Below are positions 16,888-24,771 of a stretch of DNA of 64,000 nt, one piece after another (the stretch's first letter is position 1; every line of letters starts with the position of its first letter). Origin of the DNA: Legionella sp. W10-070 (GTDB taxonomy: Bacteria; Pseudomonadota; Gammaproteobacteria; Legionellales; Legionellaceae); assembly GCF_900640175.1 (NCBI RefSeq), contig NZ_CAAAJC010000012.1:39606-103605 (forward strand). The letters are read 5' to 3'. The translations under genes and the position numbers were made by a program. The notes under the pieces were generated by a model. That model was given only the letters and a program-made list of their open reading frames with translations. It did not search any database and was not told the origin of the DNA.

Positions 16888-18951
16888 ATGAATGAACTTG
16901 ACCATAAAAGTAATTTCCATTTCCCAGGACTCGTTGTTCGCAAAGATCTTGTTAAAGCGGTGAAAGGTAATGCTATTGTCCCATCCTATGTGTTGGAATA
17001 TCTTCTGGGACAATATTGTGCTACCAGTGATGAGCCAACTATCCAAACTGGTATTGAGACGGTTAAGGAAATTCTAAGAAAACATTATGTGCATCGTAAT
17101 GAGTCTGGCTTGGTTCGTTCCAATATTAAAGAAAAAGGGCGTTACAAGGTTATCGATAAAATCAGTGTGTCTCTTAACGATAAGACTGATGCTTATGAAG
17201 CGCAGTTTTCCAACCTTGGTATTAAGAAGGTGCTTGTCGACTCAGGCACTGTCAAGGCGCATCCAAAGTTATTGGTCAGTGGCGTGTGGTGTATTGCAGA
17301 CATTGAGTACTTATTCACTGAGGACAAGAACGCTAGTCCTTGGATCTTATCTACTCTGAAACCTATTCAACTGTCTCATTTTGATTTTGATTTATATACT
17401 GATGCTCGCAAGCAGTTCTCAACTGATGAGTGGATAGATCTGCTAATTCAAAGTATCGGCTTTAATCCTGAAATGTTTGGAAAGCGCAGTAAGCTGACCC
17501 AATTGATTCGCCTTATTCCATTTTGTGAGCGCAACTACAACCTGATTGAGCTTGGTCCAAAGGGTACTGGTAAATCTCATATTTACTCAGAGTTTTCTCC
17601 TCACGGGATTCTAATTTCTGGTGGTGAAGTCACCGTTCCTAAATTGTTTGTCAATAATTCTACTGGAAAAATTGGCTTAGTCGGCTACTGGGATTGTGTT
17701 GCTTTTGATGAGTTTGCAGGAAAGCAGAAACGGGTGGACAAAGCCTTAGTTGATATCATGAAGAACTACATGGCCAATAAGTCTTTCTCTCGAGGTGTAG
17801 AAACTTTAGGCGCTGAGGCATCGATGGTCTTTGTAGGTAATACCCAGCATACAGTTCCTTATATGTTAAAACACTCAGATTTGTTTTGTGAGTTACCAGA
17901 TAAGTTCTATGACTCTGCATTTCTTGATCGAATACATTTTTATATCCCCGGCTGGGAAATTGATATTATTCGAGGTGAAATTTTTTCTAGTGATTATGGT
18001 TTTGTAGTCGATTATTTGGCTGAGATTTTGCGCTCATTACGTAATCACGACTACTCTGATCGTTATAAAGAATATTTCTCTCTTTCCCCCGATATTTCAA
18101 CAAGGGATCGAGATGGAATTCATAAAACATTTTCTGGTTTGATGAAAATACTTTTTCCTCACGGTGAAGCTACTAAGGAAGAGATTGAGGAAATTTTAAA
18201 ATTTGCAATTGAAGGCCGAAAACGCGTTAAAGATCAGCTGATGAGAATCGACACGACATACGGTAATGTTAGCTTTTACTATGCTGACATGGAAGGAAAT
18301 AAGAAGTTCGTTAGTACACTCGAAGAGGAAGAATATCCTAGTTACTACAATAAAACTATTGATGAGGATGTTACTGAGGAAAGTCCATATATTGAACAAC
18401 CACCAGTTCCTTCAAAACCTTCGCCATCTGCCCTAAAAGCCCCCCTAGAACAGCATCTTATCATTAAGGAAAACCAAAAAGGTATATCTTTTGATTCTCT
18501 GCTAGGAGCCTACATAAAGGGAGCATCGGCCATTACCGTTACAGACCCTTACATTCGTCTATTTTATCAGATTAAAAATTTCATGGAATTTTTAGAAACA
18601 TTGGTCAAGCTTAAAGCCCAGGATGAGGAAATTTCTGTTCATTTAGTTACAACCGAAGATGATTTCAAAGGGGAACAACAAAAAGAACATTTTGAGAAGA
18701 TACAAGAATCTGCCAGTTCAGTTGGCGTGATGTTCACCTGGGAGTTCGCGGATGCTGGCTCTATCCATGCTCGTCATATCGTTACTAATCATGGTTGGAA
18801 AATCTCCATGGATCGTGGTCTTGATATATTTCAGCACTATGAGATAAACGATGTTTTCACCTTTGCTAATAGGTTACAGCAATATCGTCCGTGCAAGGCA
18901 TTCGAAGTGACATTTATTAAACATATATCAGAAAGGGCTGATAATAAATAA
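16888..18951 (+). CDS. brxL: BrxL-family AAA+ protein with MIT_C (MITD1-like) C-terminal domain
   Basis: 687-residue final gene of the BREX operon. An N-terminal BrxL-specific domain is followed by an AAA+ core with Walker A GPKGTGKSH at 223-231 and Walker B VAFDEF near 271-276. Instead of an obvious Lon serine protease domain, residues about 530-680 show the signature of the phospholipase-D-like MIT_C domain of human MITD1: ISFDSLLGAYI, ITVTDPYIRLFYQIKNFMEF, IHARHI, GWKISMDRGLDIF and RPCKAFEVTFIK. A Pro-rich linker (PPVPSKPSPSALKAP) joins the two parts. BrxL hexamers act on DNA in phage defence but are dispensable for methylation. Whether this C-terminal domain is general for a BrxL subfamily needs a database comparison. 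Confidence 0.9.
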   Translation: MNELDHKSNFHFPGLVVRKDLVKAVKGNAIVPSYVLEYLLGQYCATSDEPTIQTGIETVKEILRKHYVHRNESGLVRSNIKEKGRYKVIDKISVSLNDKTDAYEAQFSNLGIKKVLVDSGTVKAHPKLLVSGVWCIADIEYLFTEDKNASPWILSTLKPIQLSHFDFDLYTDARKQFSTDEWIDLLIQSIGFNPEMFGKRSKLTQLIRLIPFCERNYNLIELGPKGTGKSHIYSEFSPHGILISGGEVTVPKLFVNNSTGKIGLVGYWDCVAFDEFAGKQKRVDKALVDIMKNYMANKSFSRGVETLGAEASMVFVGNTQHTVPYMLKHSDLFCELPDKFYDSAFLDRIHFYIPGWEIDIIRGEIFSSDYGFVVDYLAEILRSLRNHDYSDRYKEYFSLSPDISTRDRDGIHKTFSGLMKILFPHGEATKEEIEEILKFAIEGRKRVKDQLMRIDTTYGNVSFYYADMEGNKKFVSTLEEEEYPSYYNKTIDEDVTEESPYIEQPPVPSKPSPSALKAPLEQHLIIKENQKGISFDSLLGAYIKGASAITVTDPYIRLFYQIKNFMEFLETLVKLKAQDEEISVHLVTTEDDFKGEQQKEHFEKIQESASSVGVMFTWEFADAGSIHARHIVTNHGWKISMDRGLDIFQHYEINDVFTFANRLQQYRPCKAFEVTFIKHISERADNK

Positions 18952-18989
18952 TTAAGCTTACACTGAAGGCTCTGGTTGTCACATTAGCT

Positions 18990-20954
18990 TTATTTCACCA
19001 TGTCTTGCCAAGCTTCTACAATCATAACCATAGCTAATGTATCCAGCTCGCAATATTGTAATAAAGCTCTTTTGAGTTCTTCTCGTTCAAAGTTACTCAT
19101 ATGAGTGAACTGTAGTTTGGCATAAGCGATGGTTGCAGCTCCGCCTTCTTTTAAGTATTCATCATCAAACAATAAGTTAACTTCTTCTTCAGGTAATTCC
19201 TTATTGATGGGGGCCAAAAGAGAGTAAGGATCTTTTATGCCCTCATCCTCAAACACAATCCAGCACTTTTGATTAAAATTTTTGCTTATTATGCCTTGTT
19301 TGCAGCCATAAATCGGTTGACTATATTTTTGTTGAAGGTATTTTGAGCGATTCAAAATAGCAGGAAGCACTTTCTTGATTGAATTTGATCCATTGGTTAA
19401 TGGATCATAATAAAATCGCTTAACGAGCTCACATAAATCAACCATACACCGCTTACCAATCCATTTGTTACGGCTATCTGACGGAGATTTTGTAATCGAC
19501 TTAATAAACATCACCAGATCATCAAGATCTTCTGGAGGCTCTGGCAACTCGAGCAATTGCCCCAATATCATATTCAAATATGTGTTTTCATGATTGCTAT
19601 AGCGAAAAATAGTTCCAGAGTCTTTTTCAAGTTCAGACTTTAGTGCGCGAATAAAATCAATTGAAGGGTCGATACCTGGAACAGTATTGAGGTATTCACC
19701 AACGTGCGCCACATTGCCTTTCTCATCCATGATATGGTGGGAGAATTGAAAAGCTATGCCTTGATATGGATGAGCACCTTTTTTAAAGGGTATAGGTAAC
19801 ATTGCTGTTTCAAAATCAATAAAATGTAAGGGGTATACCCAGGATTGCATTTCATCGCTTAAGCCCTGTTTGTCTAACCAAACGGTATTATCGTTGTTTT
19901 TAGCTTTTTCAATTTGCAGCCATTGGCGTTGACTGGCAGATAAACCTGGCTTGCCATCATCTTTGGTGGGTAAATCATCTTCATCAAAATCCTGTAGTTT
20001 TATTAACCCTTTTTGTAGGCATTTTTCCCTGTCACGAAAATTCCATAAATCCAAAACAGTAGCATCGAGAAAATCATTATCGTTGTATCCAAGTGCCTCG
20101 CGCCAACATTCCTTAAAACCTGAACGGAGTCCCTTTGCTTCATCGCTAGGTAATGTTTTGAATTGACAAGCAGCGCATTCTTTTTTAGGGCGAGATGGTG
20201 ATTTTAATCCATTAAAATATTGTTGGCTGAACTCGTGGAAGCTATCAATAAAAGGCCGCCCAGAGGTATCATTTTCAGACCATATTTTTTCCGTTAAATG
20301 ATCGACATTAATTTCTTTTAGCAGGCGAACCGATAGATCTTCAGAAGATAGTGGTTCTAAAATTTTAACCCTCAGTTTGCCGGATTTATCCTTGGTTAGA
20401 AAAAACTTGCGGTTCAAGCCATCGGTGGGGCAAATACTGTCTTTATCAACAAGCATTAGATAACTTGAAATACGGTAATTTGGGAAAGCATGCTGAAGAA
20501 CCCATTTTTGAAAAGCAACATCGGCAATGTACGGCTTCCATTTTGCATTGATAGTTCCATCTTTCTTTACAATTGTTTGGATTTCCTCATTGCCAATAGA
20601 TTTAGCTTTGATTTCTATTAACTTCAAGTGGTTCTGATGTTTTATCAAAATGTCCGTGCGAATTAAGTATCTTTGGTGTAATACTTCTGCCTCGAATAGG
20701 GTAATCGATTCTTTTGTCAGCAGTCGCTTTGTCGCATCTAAGCCTGATTCGCCATGACTGGTTTTAACAAATATACCTTCTGGGAAGTAACAGCGAGCAA
20801 GAGCTTCTACTTGATACCCACCTTCAGCCAACGCTTTTAGAAATGAATTTTCTGCCTGTTGGTTGGCATATTGGGGCTTATCTATATAATAGAGTTTGGT
20901 AGGGCACTCCAAGGCCAGTTTAAACTTAGATTTGGTAAGTTTGTTAGTCGACAC
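18990..20954 (-). CDS. DUF2779 protein: Cas4-like nuclease fused to DEDD-type exonuclease
   Basis: 654 residues from a GTG at 20954 (AAAGGG just upstream; a longer ATG frame to 21017 adds an unlikely hydrophobic leader). The N-terminal half resembles Cas4/RecB nucleases: LTKSKFKLALECPTKLYY with the first Cys, a catalytic D...E-x-K set (IRTDILI, LIEIKAKS), and a later cluster KECAACQF plus KECW that could complete an Fe-S site. The C-terminal half is DUF2779 with FIDFETA (D-x-E), HENTYL, and CELDTLAM, fitting a DEDD 3'-5' exonuclease. It is convergent with brxL, 38 bases away, and AT-rich like the BREX genes. Probably an accessory defence or repair nuclease carried by the ICE; its activity is inference. 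Confidence 0.78.
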   Translation of the reverse strand: MSTNKLTKSKFKLALECPTKLYYIDKPQYANQQAENSFLKALAEGGYQVEALARCYFPEGIFVKTSHGESGLDATKRLLTKESITLFEAEVLHQRYLIRTDILIKHQNHLKLIEIKAKSIGNEEIQTIVKKDGTINAKWKPYIADVAFQKWVLQHAFPNYRISSYLMLVDKDSICPTDGLNRKFFLTKDKSGKLRVKILEPLSSEDLSVRLLKEINVDHLTEKIWSENDTSGRPFIDSFHEFSQQYFNGLKSPSRPKKECAACQFKTLPSDEAKGLRSGFKECWREALGYNDNDFLDATVLDLWNFRDREKCLQKGLIKLQDFDEDDLPTKDDGKPGLSASQRQWLQIEKAKNNDNTVWLDKQGLSDEMQSWVYPLHFIDFETAMLPIPFKKGAHPYQGIAFQFSHHIMDEKGNVAHVGEYLNTVPGIDPSIDFIRALKSELEKDSGTIFRYSNHENTYLNMILGQLLELPEPPEDLDDLVMFIKSITKSPSDSRNKWIGKRCMVDLCELVKRFYYDPLTNGSNSIKKVLPAILNRSKYLQQKYSQPIYGCKQGIISKNFNQKCWIVFEDEGIKDPYSLLAPINKELPEEEVNLLFDDEYLKEGGAATIAYAKLQFTHMSNFEREELKRALLQYCELDTLAMVMIVEAWQDMVK

Positions 20955-21098
20955 TTTTACCCTTTGCAAAATTGCATTCAATCTAAGTATAGCAATTACA
21001 ATTAAGCTGTGTGACACCAGTAACTAGCGGAAAGACCTGTGATTCAGTAGCTAATTTTCTGATGTTTTTTTGTGGTTAGTAAATGATGGGAATATACT

Positions 21099-21602
21099 AT
21101 GCTGTTAGAAATCGAAACTCAACGCACAATATTGCGCTTGATTAGTGAAGAAGATCTAAACCTTGTGGCTGAATTAAATTTAGATCCAGAAGTTAGAAAG
21201 TATTTTCCTGATGGAGTCCAATCGAAGGAGCAAACTAAGAAAAGAATTAAACAGTTCATAGGTTTTTATAAAGAACTTGGACTTCCTTGTTTTGTCATCT
21301 TTAATAAGGAATCTAATGAATTTATTGGACGCTGTGGTTTTGGTCCTATAGAGACTGGCGAAATTGAAGTTGGATATCTAATCGCAAGAAAATTTTGGGG
21401 CATGAATTATGCCTCAGAAGCTTTAAAAGGCCTGCTTAATTGGAGTAAAAAAAATATTAAAGCTGATTTTATTATTGCTTTTGCTCCCATAGAACACAAA
21501 GCCTCACACCGCGTGATGGAAAAGTGTGGAATGCATTACTATAAAGATGGGACTGGGCATGGTGTAGAATGTAAATTTTATCGAATTAAGAACACTGATT
21601 AG
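21099..21602 (+). CDS. GNAT family N-acetyltransferase (RimJ/RimL type)
   Basis: 167-residue acetyltransferase. It opens with the RimJ/L signature LEIETQRTILRLISEEDL and has the acetyl-CoA-binding beta-bulge and pyrophosphate loop region IEVGYLIARKFWGMNYASEA, followed by a late GMHYYKDG strand. Length is typical. Such enzymes acetylate protein N-termini, tRNA-linked or small-molecule amines; the substrate cannot be told. It lies between the DUF2779 gene (divergent) and the AlbA_2 gene (convergent), inside the ICE cargo. GGGA precedes the ATG. It may be a simple passenger or a toxin-like acetyltransferase without visible antitoxin. Confidence 0.82.
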   Translation: MLLEIETQRTILRLISEEDLNLVAELNLDPEVRKYFPDGVQSKEQTKKRIKQFIGFYKELGLPCFVIFNKESNEFIGRCGFGPIETGEIEVGYLIARKFWGMNYASEALKGLLNWSKKNIKADFIIAFAPIEHKASHRVMEKCGMHYYKDGTGHGVECKFYRIKNTD

Positions 21603-21670
21603 TGTCGTTGCATTAGCGGGTTGAATGCGCCAAATTATTGATTTGAATAAACCGATTTCGATAGACTATG

Positions 21671-21736
21671 GCGGATACCGCCGGATACCGCCGGATACCG
21701 CCGGATACCGCCGGATACCGCCGGATACCGCCGGAT
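21671..21736. repeat. Tandem repeat, 10-bp unit CCGGATACCG, about 6.6 copies
   Basis: Seven consecutive units, the first with one variant base (GCGGATACCG), five exact copies, and a final truncated CCGGAT. Each unit contains CGG-ATA-CCG, a miniature inverted repeat, so the array is one helical turn per copy with dyads in phase. It lies in the 146-base convergent gap between the GNAT and AlbA_2 genes. No spacers exist, so it is not CRISPR. It is probably a variable-number tandem repeat or a protein-binding array. Confidence 0.95.
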
Positions 21737-21748
21737 ATTGATTGCTCG

Positions 21749-23155
21749 TTACTTATTGATCAATTGCCATTTTGTTGTTCTAGCTTTGCCAATGGAAGTG
21801 ACTATCCCTTTGATTTTTAGAACATTTAAATTTTCACGAATGGTTCTTTCGGCAAGCAATGCAGGTAGTTGTAATCTAATTTCTTTTAATGAAAGAGTGT
21901 CAGCGGTCTTTAATACTTCAATAATTTCCAGTTGGCGCAATGATAAATTAGAAGTTTCTTGTAAAGAAATCCCCGTATTCATTACTTCCTTAAAGCTAAA
22001 AATAACCGAAAAACCATTAGAACTGTCAGTGAATTCAGGTTCGGGGGTATTATTTGCTCTACAGTATTCTATCATTCGCGTTGTGCCTGTTCCCCATTTT
22101 TCTATCCAGCCTCTTTTATAGAATACGTTGGCAATCAATTCATTTCGTGGGTATGAGTTATGCGGGCCTTTGAGCTGATCCAGTTTGATAGCAGGGAGTA
22201 AACCGCCTGGATTCCATAGCTCTAATCGATCATCATAAATTGCAAAACTTGTTGTGGATGATCGAACATTATAATCTCTATGGCAAAAGGCGTTGATTAA
22301 TGCTTCTCTTAAAGCCAGTTGTGGTACGGCTGGTTCATCTACTCTCTGTAGCTTTCCGGGTACAAAATAGCTCGCAATGGGTAAGTGGCGGTTGGCGAAA
22401 TGGTGGGCAAGCGTGATGAGTTGAAAAGCATTGCCTCTTTCCATTTGGTTATCAATAAAGCCTTCCAGTTTTGTACGTCCTCTAAAACGAGCCATTTTAA
22501 TTTCACATCGTGAAAAGATCTTTTCCGTGTTTTTTGCAAATAAAACTACTGCTGCATTGGTGAGTCGGCCATCTTTGATTAATTTAAAATTATCTAGGAT
22601 TTGCTCAATACTATGTTCAATTGCCTCAGGGCTAATACGATTCTTGTTAATACCTTCTTTAACGGTGTTCATAATTTCTTGGTGATCAAGATCATCTATT
22701 GCAAATTCATCCGTTAAATGTACTTCCCAGTCATGATTGAGATAATTTCGTTTAATAATCAATTGCTCATACTGATGTTGAGTCATTCTTGATGTGGTTG
22801 AGGCAACACGTTCAAAAGGGCGGCCATCATAAATATAGGGAACATGTTTTCCTTCAGGAATATCTAGAAGGATTATCTGCTTTTCATCATCTAAGGGGAG
22901 GTAATGAATACCAATAGATACATGTGGCTCGATTTTCCTGATTTCTTTGGCAATTTCTTGTTTCGTATTGTCTGATACATTTTGGCCAATGAATTCACCA
23001 TTGTTTTTGACTCCAAATATGATAAATCCACCCTTTAAATTTAAAAACGCACATGCCGTTTCAAGAGCAGGTTTAAGCTGGCTGGTAGAGTTTTTGAATT
23101 CCAGATGATCTGATTCGCCTTGTTTTACAAGTTGCCTTAGTTGATCGATGTTCAC
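21749..23155 (-). CDS. AlbA_2 (Schlafen-like) ATP-binding protein
   Basis: 468 residues. The N-terminus carries an AlbA_2 domain (SDHLEFKNSTSQ, then LNLKGGFIIFGVKNNGEFIG), the middle has a RecG-related HATPase_c_4 region (REALINAFCHRDY, ELWNPGGLLP, RNELIANVFYKRGWIEKWGTGTTRM in pieces), and the C-terminus looks like a winged helix (LSLKEIRLQLPALLAERTIRENL in pieces). Proteins of this build are common on mobile islands and are usually annotated as transcriptional regulators or RecG-like. Starts at GTG 23155; its AAGGA lies inside the integrase stop region 18 bases upstream, so it is probably co-transcribed with the integrase. Exact function unknown. Confidence 0.82.
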   Translation of the reverse strand: MNIDQLRQLVKQGESDHLEFKNSTSQLKPALETACAFLNLKGGFIIFGVKNNGEFIGQNVSDNTKQEIAKEIRKIEPHVSIGIHYLPLDDEKQIILLDIPEGKHVPYIYDGRPFERVASTTSRMTQHQYEQLIIKRNYLNHDWEVHLTDEFAIDDLDHQEIMNTVKEGINKNRISPEAIEHSIEQILDNFKLIKDGRLTNAAVVLFAKNTEKIFSRCEIKMARFRGRTKLEGFIDNQMERGNAFQLITLAHHFANRHLPIASYFVPGKLQRVDEPAVPQLALREALINAFCHRDYNVRSSTTSFAIYDDRLELWNPGGLLPAIKLDQLKGPHNSYPRNELIANVFYKRGWIEKWGTGTTRMIEYCRANNTPEPEFTDSSNGFSVIFSFKEVMNTGISLQETSNLSLRQLEIIEVLKTADTLSLKEIRLQLPALLAERTIRENLNVLKIKGIVTSIGKARTTKWQLINK

Positions 23156-23172
23156 GGAATCGTATCCTTTGA

Positions 23173-24381
23173 TTAGTTGGTTGTATGGTAACTTTTGTCC
23201 TCAGAAGAAACCAGATTTGCGATGAATTTTGCCCACTTATCCAATGCTTCCTTGCGCTCGGGTAGCATTTCATTTTTATTGTAGGTTGCCATGATCTTGG
23301 GCATTTTATGACCTAAACATTTCTCAATCACAACAGGATCAATTCTTAGCGTTTCACCCAGCTGTGTGGCGAAGGTGCGGCGTAGATCGTGAGGTGTCCA
23401 TTTTTCGATACCGATTCTATCTTGTAAGCGGATAACAGCTTTGGGTAAGGCGCGGTCGGAAAGGGGGCTTTGGCCATCTGCGCCGCTTATGACATACTCA
23501 CCCATGCTGCAGTTGTATAACTCTCTAAATAGTGATTTGACTATGTCCGTTAAATGGACTCGCATGGTTATACCTGTTTTGGTGTTGACAGCGGGGATCG
23601 TCCATAGGGAGTTTTCGAAGTCAATCTCATTCCATTGGGCAATCCTAAGTTCCCCAGTACGAACGCCTGTTAATAGCAAAATCTTGATGGCATTGGTTAT
23701 TTGTAATGAGACATGATGCTTGCCATTGCTGAGAAATTCCCATAGTTGCTTAATTTCATCAATGGTTAGGTACCGCTCTCTGGGTTTTTCGATACCTCCG
23801 ATGTCTCTGGCACGAATATAGATTGCTGGATTTATCTTAAGCTCGCCTCTGCTGACTGCATAATTAAATGCCTGCTTAATAGCGCTTAACACTTTATTCG
23901 CATGCACATTTGAACCGCGAGCAACAATTGTATCTAATGCTCTTGTGATATCTTTGGCTTCTATTTCATCAATGTATTTCTCACCTATAAGAGGAATAAT
24001 ATCGGCATTAATGAGCTGACGGATCTGCAGCGGTTGCTTTCTATGCTTGGAGATATAATTGTTATACCAACGATTAACCAGCTCTGTAACAGTATTTTTA
24101 TCTTCTTCAATTTCGGGCGATAAAACTTGTTTAGGATTGATAGATTGTCGTTTTAATTCCTTTAATTGAATAAATTTTGTTTTGGCATCTGCCAGGCTCA
24201 TCTGTGGATAATGACCTAAACTGACTTTTTCAGTTTTATCATTTATCTTATAGCGATAAATCCATGTTTTCGTTCCTGCAGGAGAGACCTTAATACCAAA
24301 CCCTTGACCCTCGTATTCTTCATACTGCTTATTTGGACGAGGCTTTAAGTTTTTAATAAAGGTATTGGTAAAGTTGCTCAT
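23173..24381 (-). CDS. int: Tyrosine integrase of the ICE (P4-type, DUF4102 N-terminus)
   Basis: 402 residues from the ATG at 24381. The N-terminus (FTNTFIKNLKPRPNKQYE, then GFGIKVSPAGTKTWIYRY) is the DUF4102 arm-binding domain of P4-like integrases; the catalytic set is present as LTGVRTGELR (Arg), TPHDLRRTF (His, Arg), GHKMPKIMATY (His, Tyr nucleophile). It catalyses site-specific integration into, and excision from, a tRNA 3' end. It lies 169 bases from a tRNA-Pro 3' fragment that forms the element end, which supports its role. A longer frame to 24453 reads through a 12-bp direct repeat and is unlikely to be used. Confidence 0.93.
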   Translation of the reverse strand: MSNFTNTFIKNLKPRPNKQYEEYEGQGFGIKVSPAGTKTWIYRYKINDKTEKVSLGHYPQMSLADAKTKFIQLKELKRQSINPKQVLSPEIEEDKNTVTELVNRWYNNYISKHRKQPLQIRQLINADIIPLIGEKYIDEIEAKDITRALDTIVARGSNVHANKVLSAIKQAFNYAVSRGELKINPAIYIRARDIGGIEKPRERYLTIDEIKQLWEFLSNGKHHVSLQITNAIKILLLTGVRTGELRIAQWNEIDFENSLWTIPAVNTKTGITMRVHLTDIVKSLFRELYNCSMGEYVISGADGQSPLSDRALPKAVIRLQDRIGIEKWTPHDLRRTFATQLGETLRIDPVVIEKCLGHKMPKIMATYNKNEMLPERKEALDKWAKFIANLVSSEDKSYHTTN

Positions 24382-24393
24382 AACAAGAATCCG

Positions 24394-24417
24394 TTTTAGG
24401 TACACTTTTAGGTACAC
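24394..24417. repeat. Two direct 12-bp repeats upstream of int
   Basis: TTTTAGGTACAC occurs twice back to back at 24394-24405 and 24406-24417, just upstream of the integrase start and about 135 bases from the att core. The position suits arm-type integrase sites or an int operator. This is inference; only the repetition is seen. Confidence 0.6.
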
Positions 24418-24549
24418 TTTTTTGTATTCTTGAATGATATTCGATGTTATCATTTGTTACAAGATAAATGAAATAACTCTTTGTATGTATGGACTTTCGA
24501 AGGGAAAAGATGTAAAAATGTAATTTCAATTAGTATTGATATCAAGAGA

Positions 24550-24594
24550 ATGGGGTGCTAGTGGTCGAAGGTTCAAATCCTTCCGTCCCGACCA
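24550..24594 (+). other. ICE attachment site: 3' part of a tRNA-Pro gene
   Basis: Forty-five bases match the 3' portion of a tRNA-Pro(GGG)-like gene: anticodon loop ATGGGGT, 3' anticodon stem GCTAG, variable region, a perfect T-arm (GAAGG TTCAAAT CCTTC), acceptor strand CGTCCCG, discriminator A and CCA. The sequence upstream (AAGAGA and before) cannot supply the 5' anticodon stem, D-arm or acceptor strand, so no functional tRNA is encoded here. This is the duplicated core left by integrase-mediated insertion at a tRNA 3' end; the intact gene should lie at the left end of the ICE. Insertion of Legionella trb-type islands at a tRNA-Pro gene is known. Confidence 0.88.
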
Positions 24595-24612
24595 ATAGCG
24601 GTGAGAGTTTTG

Positions 24613-24733
24613 GGCTCTTCCCCAAATCCGGGGGCACTAGTCAAGAACACAAAACTTTAACCCTTACCCTATAACTTTCAAAATTTCTAAATCCATAAGC
24701 ACGACGTTGAATCAGTTTATTTGGGGTAGAGCC
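24613..24733 (-). mobile_element. ISL3-family IS remnant with internal deletion
   Basis: Inverted repeats GGCTCTTCCCCAAAT (24613-24627) and its near complement at 24719-24733 (14 of 15 match) enclose about 90 bases. Between them the reverse strand encodes the last 24 residues of an ISL3-type transposase. Both IS ends are therefore kept while almost the whole transposase has been lost. It sits 18 bases outside the tRNA-derived att site, on the chromosome side. Confidence 0.82.
24641..24715 (-). pseudogene. C-terminal fragment of ISL3-family transposase
   Basis: Reverse-strand codons 24715 to 24641 read LIQRRAYGFRNFESYRVRV and then KVLCS stop. The AYGFRNFESYR motif is the conserved tail of ISL3-family transposases. 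Nothing of the catalytic domain remains, so this cannot be functional. Confidence 0.85.
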
Positions 24734-24771
24734 GTTTATTTTAAAGTAATTAAAAAAAGATAGGGATATAA

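Noticed and set aside
20955..21017. N-terminal extension of the DUF2779 protein
   Set aside because: A GTG at 20954 has a good ribosome site and precedes the conserved Cas4-like start; the extension is hydrophobic and unlike the family.
21671..21736. A CRISPR array
   Set aside because: Units are 10 bp and contiguous, with no spacers and no cas operon nearby (the Cas4-like fold belongs to a DUF2779 protein).
24521..24594. A complete tRNA-Pro gene
   Set aside because: Only the part from the anticodon loop to CCA is present; upstream bases cannot form the 5' anticodon stem, D-arm or acceptor strand.
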